Shown: one piece after another, positions 1 through 6,981 of the stretch | Layout of the letters: each line of letters begins with the position of its first letter | How positions within the stretch are numbered: position 1 is the first letter of the stretch | IMG/VR virus record: IMGVR_UViG_3300044655_002995 | Span: 1-23,353 of that record | DNA: 23,353 nt | DNA from: a virus | Direction: 5' to 3' (one strand) | Made by a program: the position numbers and the translations under genes | Notes under the pieces: model-generated | Told to the model about the DNA's origin: nothing | Seen by the model: the letters and a program-made list of their open reading frames with translations, nothing else | Databases searched by the model: none

Positions 1-9
1 TATTATTTT

Positions 10-264
10 TTATGATTTAATTATTTTAACTTTTAATTCATTAGTGCCTTTTATTAAACGATGCCATTGTCCACATTCAATAAAAATAACTGAATTTAAT
101 TCCTTAGGCAATTCATTTTCTAATTGTATCTTCCAATCAGTTTTTTCAATAGCGACGATCATTCTATCTTCATTATCTCTATGCCATTTAAGTTCAATCG
201 GATCAATATATTCGTTAAAGGTTCTGATTACAAAATCATCTGTTTCAATATCTAAATATATCAT
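10..264 (-). CDS. Small cupin-like protein (84 aa)
   Basis: This short protein has the layout of a one-domain cupin, a small beta barrel that often binds a metal. The first half holds LKWHRDNEDR (residues 25-34) with His28, followed by alternating strands and a QLENELP turn (48-53). The second half holds GQWHRLIKG (65-73) with His68, followed by a closing strand. The pair of histidines in the two half-motifs is what suggests a cupin, and I recall similar WHR/HRLIKG small proteins in other phage genomes. The start ATG overlaps the TGA stop of the upstream gene (ATGA), so translation is probably coupled. It is the third gene of a cassette that starts at 1381. The substrate and role are unknown. 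The stop is TAA at 10-12, and the remaining bases to the window edge are non-coding as far as can be seen. Confidence 0.72.
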   Translation of the reverse strand: MIYLDIETDDFVIRTFNEYIDPIELKWHRDNEDRMIVAIEKTDWKIQLENELPKELNSVIFIECGQWHRLIKGTNELKVKIIKS

Positions 265-806
265 TTTTTAGCTTTTAATTTTTTGACAACTGATTTTATT
301 TCTGGATCCTGGTTAAGTATTAATTTTTTAGCAACTTCTACTGCTTCTTTAGCTGCAGATATTCCCATCTTTTTATTTTCATAATTGAATATCACATTAT
401 ACTCGCCTTTTTTACCAGTGCCTCGAGTTCTGCCAAATCCAGTATCGTCTCCAGCAAGAGTTTGTAGTTCCAATGCAATATGTTCTATTATGTGACCTAA
501 CCAAGTTCCTCCTTTTACTCTTGAAAAGAATCCTCCTTTTCTTCCTACTGAACATCGATGTGCATTCATTGAAGGAAGATATTTTTTGATATTTTCATAG
601 AACTTAGGAATATTTGCTGATGAAAATTCTTCCCATCCACCTAAATCAAACACCATATGTACAAGCTTGTCCTTTGGGTAGTCCCATTTATTTTTACCCT
701 CAATTGTTTTAATTGATACTATCGTTAATTCGCTAATACTCGGCAAATCTTTGTTAGTCTCATGTTGAGTAGCTTCAAATACTCTATATGTCATTAAATA
801 TTTCAT
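261..806 (-). CDS. Stand-alone cyanophycin synthetase N-terminal domain homologue (181 aa), possible HxxEH metal hydrolase
   Basis: Residues 50-165 closely match the N-terminal domain of cyanophycin synthetase (CphA) as I recall it: FDLGGWEE (53-60), a helix ending in LPS, HRCS (83-86), GGFFSRV, GTWLGHIIEHIALELQ (100-115), GFGRTRGTG (123-131) and YNVIF (136-140). The protein ends at residue 181 in a Lys-rich tail, so the ATP-grasp and Mur-ligase-like catalytic domains are absent and it cannot make cyanophycin alone. In CphA this domain binds the growing polymer, and in some enzymes it was reported to hold a zinc-dependent site that cuts cyanophycin to make primers. Here His105, Glu108 and His109 form HxxEH, and Cys85 could be a further ligand. 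I chose the ATG at 806 because it forms TAATG with the stop of the upstream gene; an in-frame ATG at 839 would overlap that gene by 34 bases. The fold assignment is strong. The activity and the substrate in a phage are inference. Confidence 0.82.
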   Translation of the reverse strand: MKYLMTYRVFEATQHETNKDLPSISELTIVSIKTIEGKNKWDYPKDKLVHMVFDLGGWEEFSSANIPKFYENIKKYLPSMNAHRCSVGRKGGFFSRVKGGTWLGHIIEHIALELQTLAGDDTGFGRTRGTGKKGEYNVIFNYENKKMGISAAKEAVEVAKKLILNQDPEIKSVVKKLKAKK

Positions 807-1381
807 TACCAAAATCCAGGATAAGTTTTTCCGCCCCAAAGATGAGCATATCGATTTATTCTACATGCCCAATAACCAGCAGTAGTTCGATCTTTTTTCT
901 CAGCACAGTTATGTCTAGCAGCAAATGATTTTCTAGCTTTAGGATCACTTACTTTTGCAGTTAATCCACCATGTACATCTCCAAAAGCAATCTTCATTAC
1001 TCTTCCAGTTTTAGGATTCTTTACATACACATGATACTTCTTCTTTTTTCCTCCACGCCGAGGATAGTTTAATTTAACATCAGCCTCTTCAAATATCTCT
1101 AACTCTTCTAATGGAAGATCAAGTGGAACTACTTCTCCATTGAAATAATCAGTTAATCCAAGATCAGTTGATTCAAATAATTGCTTGTCTAATCTCCCTA
1201 ATTCTAAATACCCATCATAAAATCTATCTCGAGCTTCGCATAATAATATAATGTGAGCATTTGAACCAGGTCTAAATACTGATTCGGCAATACTATTATT
1301 ATTATCTATATGATATTTAAGATTTTCAGAAATCTCTCCATCACCTATAAATTGACTAAAACTTGTTATTCGTGTTTTCAT
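806..1381 (-). CDS. Virion-type protein with C-terminal RKSFxARHxC...YWxCR motif (191 aa)
   Basis: The N-terminus (MKTRITSFSQFI) is a short amphipathic segment of a kind common in T4-like phage structural and core proteins. The middle (residues about 60-105) is acidic. A basic stretch with GGKKKKYHVYVKNP follows, and the C-terminal third carries GDVHGG, DPKARKSFAARHNC, TTAGYWACR and a final GGKTYPGFW. I recall the RKSF-ARH-C / YW-C combination at the C-terminus of head-core and other structural proteins of marine and T4-like phages. The two cysteines and nearby histidines could bind a metal, but this is not proven. The gene opens a three-gene cassette with the cyanophycin-synthetase-type protein and the cupin, and has an AATAAATAA motif immediately upstream that overlaps the stop of the preceding gene. 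The exact function is unknown; a head-core or packaging-related role is one possibility. Confidence 0.68.
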   Translation of the reverse strand: MKTRITSFSQFIGDGEISENLKYHIDNNNSIAESVFRPGSNAHIILLCEARDRFYDGYLELGRLDKQLFESTDLGLTDYFNGEVVPLDLPLEELEIFEEADVKLNYPRRGGKKKKYHVYVKNPKTGRVMKIAFGDVHGGLTAKVSDPKARKSFAARHNCAEKKDRTTAGYWACRINRYAHLWGGKTYPGFW

Positions 1382-1386
1382 ATTAA

Positions 1387-1395
1387 TTATTTATT
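1387..1395 (-). promoter_or_regulatory. Putative late promoter element AATAAATAA before the 806-1381 cassette
   Basis: The minus strand reads GAATAAATAATTAATATG into the start codon at 1381. The element matches the T4 late promoter TATAAATA at seven of eight positions. It lies only 5 bases from the ATG, closer than at the other sites, and overlaps the TAA stop of the upstream gene. If it is a promoter, the mRNA would be nearly leaderless. Chance occurrence in AT-rich DNA cannot be excluded. Confidence 0.4.
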
Positions 1396-2176
1396 CAACT
1401 GGTGGATAATCTTGGTCAATCCATGTATCATCTAACAGTGTTTCATCAGATCCAGTAGTTTCACGAAAATTAAATTGTTTAATTGTATTACCTTTATACA
1501 TCTTAGAGTGATCATCGAAACTAGGAAAGTAAGTTTCCATATTTAAGTCAAGTGAAATACTTACAGTATTTGTCTCAGCATAAGTAAAAGTATAGGCTTT
1601 GGTAAATGCAGCAGAGTCAGGCATAGTAATTTGTGCTGGAACCCTAACTCCTCTAAATTGAAAGTATTTTACTTGGCTCTTATAGTAGAAATCAAACATT
1701 TTTTCCATTATCTTAAATGTCTTGTTAATATTATCACTTTCTATTTTAATATTAAATGCAAGAGTCATAGGTAGAGTAAATAATCTAGCTGAGAATGCTT
1801 TTAATACTTTTTGATCATTTTCATCACGAGTTTCTTGATTAAAGGTACCTCGAACAAATTTATTAGTGTTATCTAATGGTTTTATAGCAAATGAAGAAAG
1901 AGTAACAATTCCTCTAGGTAACTGTTCATAGTTGCCTTCTGCATGGTTAGGATAGAGACAATCTGTTGGTAATTCCATAAAGAAATCTTTCATAAATCCT
2001 TCATCTCCTCCAAAATTATAGAAGAATGGAACTGGGTGATCTTCAATTTTTCCATCTCTAGTTAATTGAATAATTATTTGTCTATTCAAGAGATCTAGGA
2101 CAGTCAGTGTTGCATTCCTAAGAAAAATGTCTTGTACATTTTCGTTTCTAACGTTTTCATTATTTGTAACTTTCAT
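1391..2176 (-). CDS. Tail completion / sheath stabiliser protein, T4 gp15-like (261 aa)
   Basis: The order of motifs follows T4 gp15, the protein that caps the tail tube and sheath before head joining. A strand with VPFFYNFGGDEGFMKDFF (residues 49-66) corresponds to VPITYASKEHFMMKL in gp15. YEQLPRGIVTL (83-93) corresponds to ILPRINLHL. Then comes TLPMTLAFNIKIESDNINKTFKIMEKMFDFY (134-164), corresponding to the IYELSIFTRYEDDMFQIVEQILPYF strand-helix. Near the end, SISLDLNMETYFP (206-218) corresponds to the final strand before YPP. The comparison is from memory and not an alignment score. I start the gene at the ATG at 2176, 4 bases after the upstream stop; the longer frame from 2233 would overlap the upstream gene by 53 bases with an unlikely leader peptide. 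It probably shares a transcript with the 714-residue gene upstream. Confidence 0.62.
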   Translation of the reverse strand: MKVTNNENVRNENVQDIFLRNATLTVLDLLNRQIIIQLTRDGKIEDHPVPFFYNFGGDEGFMKDFFMELPTDCLYPNHAEGNYEQLPRGIVTLSSFAIKPLDNTNKFVRGTFNQETRDENDQKVLKAFSARLFTLPMTLAFNIKIESDNINKTFKIMEKMFDFYYKSQVKYFQFRGVRVPAQITMPDSAAFTKAYTFTYAETNTVSISLDLNMETYFPSFDDHSKMYKGNTIKQFNFRETTGSDETLLDDTWIDQDYPPVE

Positions 2177-2180
2177 AATA

Positions 2181-4325
2181 TTATCTGTTTTTAGCGATAT
2201 ATGGTAAATTAATTTGAGGTCTACAATTATCAATTAAGACTAACATTGATTCGTCCTTTAAGAACTGTTGACTTAGGATAAAATCATGTTCCTCTTCTCT
2301 TAGCATAGTATTAAAGATTCGAAGATTAGTAATTAATAATTTAGAACTAGGTAATCTATAATTTTGAGTAAGGTCAAATGAATCTTGTGTAAATGATGAA
2401 GATGTAGCCAAGACTCTAATAAAATTAGTATGATTTATAATATCACTAGGATCATCTTTTATCTGATATACGTATGCTCCACATTGCTTAAATTCATTTG
2501 ATGCTGAAATTATAATAGCGTGCCATACTCCACTAATAAAATTATTAATAATATAGTTTTTAACTTGTGAATTTATCTTTACTGTAATAGTTAAGTCTCC
2601 CTCAGGCGCAGTTGAATTATATCGATTGAATATAGCAGATATCCTAATTCCAGCTTGGGTATCATCTTCATATCCATCAATAAAACTAATTGATTCAGAA
2701 GTACTTGGCACATTAAATAGGCATGTAAATGATAGATTCCTATTAGTAGTATCATTAAACTTAGGAAGAGCAGTATAGATAATTGCAGATTCTCGTAATT
2801 TAAAACTTGCCGTATCAACCGCTCCTGAAGTATCAATTAAGATATCTCTTTGATCAGTTAATGCAATATTTCGATATGCTTCAATTCTAATATATCGACC
2901 CGATCCACTGGTACCAATATGATTTTCGATTGTATCAAATGGCCCTCTTACTTTACAATACATAGTAGATAAGCCGCTAGTATTCTTATCATGAGTAACA
3001 AATCCACCATTTTTCCAAGTAGTAAATAAGTCACTGCCTTGATATGCAAGGATAACTTTATTAATTGGTGCAGGAGTTTTATCTAAACTTGGTAAACTTA
3101 CGACTTCTTGACTTGTTGCAAGTAGAGGTACATCAGTTGTTATATTAGTAACAGTATCGACTACTGAAATATTACTAAGATCATAATAGTTTTCTATTAA
3201 AGGAGCAAAGTTAAATGTATATTTCAAAGGTCGTTGAGTTATATCAGGATGAATCTCTTTTCTAGAAGAATCAAAGGTTGTACTTATTTTACTATATTGT
3301 GATGGCATAGTAGCATCCTTAATATCATCTAGTACTTCTTCACTAAAAAGTTGATCTGCACTTAGGATAACGTTATCTAGGAAACTTCGAGTTTCGTCCA
3401 ATAATAACATATCGATATTTGGATTGTATTTTTTAAGTTGAATCTTCCAAAAGACCGGTGCCATCATAAATCCTCTATGTAAGAAAGATCCCTGTATTTC
3501 AAACATTCTATTCAATAGTGGAAAATATAGGAAATCTCTTTTTCTAGGTTCAGAGCTTGTTCCAAATATTGATTGAAAATATTTATGATCAATTTCAACT
3601 TCGAAAGGTAATTGAAAATCCATCCCAAATTCAGAGTATTTTGGTGCATTACTTGGAAAAATATTATTATTCACCATTACTTTAATACACTTACGATCTA
3701 CATTTTTATAGACAGTCCACTCTTTAAATACATAGTCTCCACTATTTGAATCAGGAAGAGTCCTAAAATAGATAACTTGGTGTCCATATAATTGATTAGT
3801 AAAGAAAGATATTTCCTGATACATGCCAATTGCACTATCCACCGCATATGGCCTAAAGCTAGGATCTCTATTTTGAATAATTGAAGTACACTGTTCATCA
3901 CTACATATTAACTTAGGAGAATAAGTATTTGCAACTGGAGCAGATTGTCTAAATCTCAATTTAACTTCATTAATTTCAATTGGAGTAGATAATTCGCTAT
4001 TTGTTCCATCATCATATTCATACTTAACTTCAAAATAGAAATCAGTACAGTCTTCTAGGAAAATATGTGCAGCATCCCCTAAATTTCCAGGAGCGACGAC
4101 ATACCATAGTGACCAGTCTAATCTATTTCTAGAATATCTAAATTGTCGAGTAAGCTTAGTTAAATCCAGAGTATTTGGCATTTCGATAACTAGATCTTCA
4201 ACAAAATCAGTAAATTCTAGAATATCACATATTGGATCGACTGTTGAAAATATCCTAAAATTTTGATTAAATGTCAGGGAATTATTCTGAGGATCGATTA
4301 ATAATTTTACAGTTGTATTAGCCAT
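2181..4325 (-). CDS. Large virion protein with C-terminal LamG/concanavalin-like domain (714 aa)
   Basis: The N-terminal part (residues 1-130) is beta-rich and its function is not recognised. A central segment (residues 233-300) has DFQLPFEVEIDHKYF, RKRDFLYFP and PVFWKIQLKKYNPN, which looks like a conserved virion domain. The C-terminal 180 residues resemble a LamG-like jelly roll: LSFTCLFNVP (531-540), GVWHAIIISA (599-608) and the typical closing strand LLITNLRIFNTMLREEE (663-679). Such domains usually bind glycans or stabilise fibres. The start ATG at 4325 has an AATAAATAA element 21 bases upstream and no Shine-Dalgarno sequence. The gene is followed after 4 bases by the gp15-like gene, so a neck, tail or adsorption role is likely. 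I cannot assign a specific T4 counterpart. Confidence 0.7.
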   Translation of the reverse strand: MANTTVKLLIDPQNNSLTFNQNFRIFSTVDPICDILEFTDFVEDLVIEMPNTLDLTKLTRQFRYSRNRLDWSLWYVVAPGNLGDAAHIFLEDCTDFYFEVKYEYDDGTNSELSTPIEINEVKLRFRQSAPVANTYSPKLICSDEQCTSIIQNRDPSFRPYAVDSAIGMYQEISFFTNQLYGHQVIYFRTLPDSNSGDYVFKEWTVYKNVDRKCIKVMVNNNIFPSNAPKYSEFGMDFQLPFEVEIDHKYFQSIFGTSSEPRKRDFLYFPLLNRMFEIQGSFLHRGFMMAPVFWKIQLKKYNPNIDMLLLDETRSFLDNVILSADQLFSEEVLDDIKDATMPSQYSKISTTFDSSRKEIHPDITQRPLKYTFNFAPLIENYYDLSNISVVDTVTNITTDVPLLATSQEVVSLPSLDKTPAPINKVILAYQGSDLFTTWKNGGFVTHDKNTSGLSTMYCKVRGPFDTIENHIGTSGSGRYIRIEAYRNIALTDQRDILIDTSGAVDTASFKLRESAIIYTALPKFNDTTNRNLSFTCLFNVPSTSESISFIDGYEDDTQAGIRISAIFNRYNSTAPEGDLTITVKINSQVKNYIINNFISGVWHAIIISASNEFKQCGAYVYQIKDDPSDIINHTNFIRVLATSSSFTQDSFDLTQNYRLPSSKLLITNLRIFNTMLREEEHDFILSQQFLKDESMLVLIDNCRPQINLPYIAKNR

Positions 4326-4346
4326 TAAGATAAAAGCTTATTTAGT

Positions 4347-4358
4347 TTATTTATTTTA
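4347..4358 (-). promoter_or_regulatory. Putative late promoter (leftward) for the 714-aa gene
   Basis: The minus strand reads TAAAATAAATAA, ending 21 bases before the ATG at 4325. The same 12-mer occurs on the plus strand at 4391-4402 in front of the divergent gene. The core differs from T4 TATAAATA at one position, and no -35 element is visible, as expected for a gp55-type sigma factor. Confidence 0.55.
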
Positions 4359-4390
4359 GTTTTTGAACTAAACTAGTATCTACGTTATAG

Positions 4391-4402
4391 TAAAATAAAT
4401 AA
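4391..4402 (+). promoter_or_regulatory. Putative late promoter (rightward) for the plus-strand gene
   Basis: The plus strand reads TAAAATAAATAA, identical to the divergent element at 4347-4358, and stands 11 bases before the ATG at 4414. The 32 bases between the two elements hold a small imperfect inverted repeat (TAGTTT...AAACTA) of unclear meaning. The two genes are probably expressed together, late in infection. Confidence 0.55.
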
Positions 4403-4413
4403 TAAAAAGATGT

Positions 4414-5220
4414 ATGGTCTTGAGAAATAAACAAATACTGGATCCGTTTTGGATAACTAAAGGATCTTACATAGATTCAGAATATTTTAATTATATTTTA
4501 CTTGATGCAAGTCAAAAATATAAGATTGACTTAGAGGAAGGTATGCTCGACCATTTTTATGAGATATTTTTCCATAGTTTAAATTTAAATAACTTAGCAG
4601 TTGATGGAAGTATATTTGATTTTAAAATGCATCCTATTTTTAGGAATGATAGAATAAAGGAAATTAGCAGAGAGCTTAAACAGATTTATTCTAGAAAAGC
4701 AGATGTTGTTGAAATATTTAGAAATGCAAATTATGTATTCTTAAATCTTATCTTAGATTATATGGATCTTCAGTTGGATATACTAGATAATATTAATTTC
4801 TTTTACCTAAATGAGATGATTCATGAGCAACCTGAGATTTTTCTAGTTATTAATCATGCTGGAAATAAGAAGTATTCTATCTGGAAAATAAAAGATGACC
4901 CTCGTAAAAATTTCGGATATTCATTCAAGCGAATAAAATCGGTTACTATTAACGAAGTTAAAGAGAATGCTCTTAGAATAGAATTAGATAAACTAGACGA
5001 TCCTGAATTAGAGAATATGAAAGAATATAAGAATGTATGCTTCGCTGTCTTAGAGGGTCCTCCTGAAAAAATGGTAGCGAATGTTATTAAAGATATTATT
5101 CTATTGAATAAAGGTATAGCAAAAGGCATTGAATTTGAATCAAATATAATTAGTGAGCTTTATGGGCTCATTTCATCTGAAAGATTAATGCCTTTTACCT
5201 TAAATCAATGGATGGACTAA
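4414..5220 (+). CDS. Hypothetical protein of unknown function (268 aa), only plus-strand gene in the window
   Basis: I do not recognise this protein. It is soluble, with no signal peptide or membrane segment. It appears mostly helical in residues 1-140, including IKEISRELKQIYSRKADVVEIF and a hydrophobic region around ANYVFLNLILDYMDLQLDIL. A more mixed alpha/beta half follows, with VCFAVLEGPPEKMVANVIKDIIL near residues 209-231. The start at 4414 follows an AATAAATAA element by 11 bases and has no Shine-Dalgarno sequence. An out-of-frame ATG lies 4 bases upstream. The gene converges with the collagen fibre gene, leaving only 8 bases between their stops, and diverges from the LamG gene. This position could suit a fibre assembly factor or an accessory gene, but nothing in the sequence shows it. 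The matching promoter element suggests late expression. Confidence 0.78.
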   Translation: MVLRNKQILDPFWITKGSYIDSEYFNYILLDASQKYKIDLEEGMLDHFYEIFFHSLNLNNLAVDGSIFDFKMHPIFRNDRIKEISRELKQIYSRKADVVEIFRNANYVFLNLILDYMDLQLDILDNINFFYLNEMIHEQPEIFLVINHAGNKKYSIWKIKDDPRKNFGYSFKRIKSVTINEVKENALRIELDKLDDPELENMKEYKNVCFAVLEGPPEKMVANVIKDIILLNKGIAKGIEFESNIISELYGLISSERLMPFTLNQWMD

Positions 5221-5228
5221 GATATTAT

Positions 5229-6980
5229 TTAAGGTTCAGTATACCAATTAGTTCCATCAGAGATAAATGTTCGCTTTGTATATAGTGGACTAGGGAATGT
5301 ATACCCGGCGCCTTCTGATCCACTGACTCCATTTATATTACCGGCAACACTATATACGATTAGTGTTGGTGATCCAGTATTAGATATTAACTGAAGGCAT
5401 ATTGATCGACCAGTATTTAGCACAGCAGACGGTAATCTAATGCCGAAAGAAGTACCAGCAGGACTAACACCAGAATCATCGGCTGTCATAAATATTATAT
5501 GATCAGTATCTTGTATACTCGGCGGGAGGAACGGTCCTCCTATTGGAATAATAAAAAGTGTACTCAGTGTTCGTGTTTTACTAAATACTGAACTATGTGT
5601 AGTATGTGAACCATATACATTAAGCGAATCACTCATTTTAGTTTTACCGACAACATGTAAGTTAACCGTTAAATCTGGCGAGCTTGTCCCTATACCAACC
5701 GTTCCTTCAATTATTGCACCATTTGTAGGTGCATTAATAGTATCATACCCAGCGCCAATTGAGACATTTCCAGATATTGTTAAATCCGACGTAGGATCAA
5801 TATCGCCAATTGATATTTTACCAATTACGTTCGTATTACCGATTACATAAGTATCATCTTTTATTAAGACTCCAGTAACACCTGCATTTGAATCAAGCAT
5901 AAATAGATCTTGTCCATCTAATCGAGTAGATATACTATTACTATCATACTGATATGCAAGTCCTATATTTGCGCCTATTCCACTATTAGTAAGTGCAAAA
6001 CTTATTCCATCAGTAACAACATGATCTAAATTAGGAAGTTCAACATGGGCTTCAGCTGGACCGACATGCATAGTTAATTCATCTTTAACTAGACCAGCTT
6101 CTCTATTTACTTTAGGCGTAATAAAATTAAATACTCCATTTTCATCAATATCTCCTAGAATAAATGGTTCAGGTATAGATAATGAGAATTGTGCGGTATT
6201 AATCCAAGTATTAGTAGAAGGCAATTCCGGAGTTGATCGATATTCTTTAACGAATTTAACTTTAAGATTATGCTTAAGATTACTAAGTAGAACATTTGTG
6301 CCATTATTATATAGTGATCCTAGCTCAATATGATATCTACCTAGAGAAGCATTTACTGATGATTGTGCATCAGAGTGATTTGGAAAAATACTTATTAACG
6401 AATTATATAATGCATTAGGAGAAAATGATGGATCTAACGGAAGGGCGAATGCTGTATTCGTTTCATCAAAATTTGTTAAAAATAATGAATTATTAGATGA
6501 AAGATTAGTTGCTCCTCTAGAAGCATCATTTCCAGCAGCACGTTGTGCAAATGTAATAAATCTAGCGTCTTCAGTAGTTATACCTAATCCTAAGTCTTTA
6601 ACAAAAGGTGATCCATTTATTGCAAGATAATTATTAATAATCGTTGAAATCCCTACTTCTAATACCCAAGTAGACATACTTGCATCCCATTGCCATACAT
6701 CAAAATTAATATTATCTAAATATAGATCTCCATCAAGTAATCCAATAAAAGTATGTGTATTTGGATCATTTGAATCAACCCACCAAGTAGCACCACGAAT
6801 TCCCTGGGTTCCAATTAAACCGATTGGACCAGGGGGTCCGACTGGCCCAGTTAGACCAATTGGTCCAGCTGTACCTATTCCTAGTTCAAGGAGTTTATTA
6901 AAATTGAAGTTTAATTTTTCACTACTTATCTCCTGAGGATCAGATGGAAAAATTTCTTTTAAGTTTATTCTAATTGGCAT
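5229..6980 (-). CDS. Collagen-like tail fibre / adhesin protein (583 aa)
   Basis: Residues 1-33 (MPIRINLKEIFPSD...FNFNKLLEL) form a probable attachment segment. Residues 36-63 have glycine at every third position, ten in all and rich in proline (GPIGLTGPVGPPGP), a short collagen-like triple-helix region. A GDLYLD...WQWD segment follows, of the kind usually seen after such repeats in phage fibres. Later parts hold VGIGTSSPD and ISIGDIDPT motifs typical of beta-structured fibre shafts. The C-terminus (about 500-583), with IRLPSAVLNTGR and a final FISDGTNWYTEP, resembles a receptor-binding or trimer tip domain common in tail fibres. It starts one base after the stop of the 1854-residue gene, so it is probably the last gene of that transcript. 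It probably contacts the host surface. The receptor is unknown. Confidence 0.82.
   Translation of the reverse strand: MPIRINLKEIFPSDPQEISSEKLNFNFNKLLELGIGTAGPIGLTGPVGPPGPIGLIGTQGIRGATWWVDSNDPNTHTFIGLLDGDLYLDNINFDVWQWDASMSTWVLEVGISTIINNYLAINGSPFVKDLGLGITTEDARFITFAQRAAGNDASRGATNLSSNNSLFLTNFDETNTAFALPLDPSFSPNALYNSLISIFPNHSDAQSSVNASLGRYHIELGSLYNNGTNVLLSNLKHNLKVKFVKEYRSTPELPSTNTWINTAQFSLSIPEPFILGDIDENGVFNFITPKVNREAGLVKDELTMHVGPAEAHVELPNLDHVVTDGISFALTNSGIGANIGLAYQYDSNSISTRLDGQDLFMLDSNAGVTGVLIKDDTYVIGNTNVIGKISIGDIDPTSDLTISGNVSIGAGYDTINAPTNGAIIEGTVGIGTSSPDLTVNLHVVGKTKMSDSLNVYGSHTTHSSVFSKTRTLSTLFIIPIGGPFLPPSIQDTDHIIFMTADDSGVSPAGTSFGIRLPSAVLNTGRSICLQLISNTGSPTLIVYSVAGNINGVSGSEGAGYTFPSPLYTKRTFISDGTNWYTEP
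6786..6875 (-). repeat. Collagen-like Gly-X-Y repeat in the fibre gene
   Basis: This stretch encodes residues 36-65 of the fibre, with glycine at 36, 39, 42 and so on to 63. The local base composition is richer in G and C (ccagggggtccgactgg on the plus strand) than its surroundings because of Gly and Pro codons. This length is enough for a short triple helix in a trimer. Confidence 0.85.
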
Positions 6981-6981
6981 A

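Noticed and set aside
44-271. Plus-strand open frame of 75 codons
   Set aside because: It is fully antisense to the cupin gene, Ser/Ile-rich with no domain signs, and has no promoter-like element.
261-806. Complete cyanophycin synthetase or cyanophycin production by the phage
   Set aside because: Only the N domain is present; there is no ATP-grasp or Mur-ligase domain on either strand in the window.
807-839. Longer start for the cyanophycin-synthetase-type gene at ATG 839
   Set aside because: It would overlap the upstream gene by 34 bases, and the added residues (MGRKNLSWILV) look like out-of-frame translation. ATG 806 forms a TAATG junction with the upstream stop.
2177-2233. Longer start for the gp15-like gene at ATG 2233
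   Set aside because: It would overlap the LamG gene by 53 bases. ATG 2176 lies 4 bases after that gene's stop and gives a normal N-terminus.
2591-3901. Two minus-strand open frames (2591-2836 and 3698-3901) in another frame of the LamG gene
   Set aside because: Both lie inside a well-supported gene on the same strand, with no independent start signals or motifs.
4854-5129. Minus-strand open frame of 91 codons
   Set aside because: It lies inside the plus-strand 268-residue gene, and its product looks like low-complexity reverse translation.
5221-5228. Bidirectional terminator between the converging genes
   Set aside because: The 8-base gap and the flanking gene ends show no convincing GC-containing hairpin.
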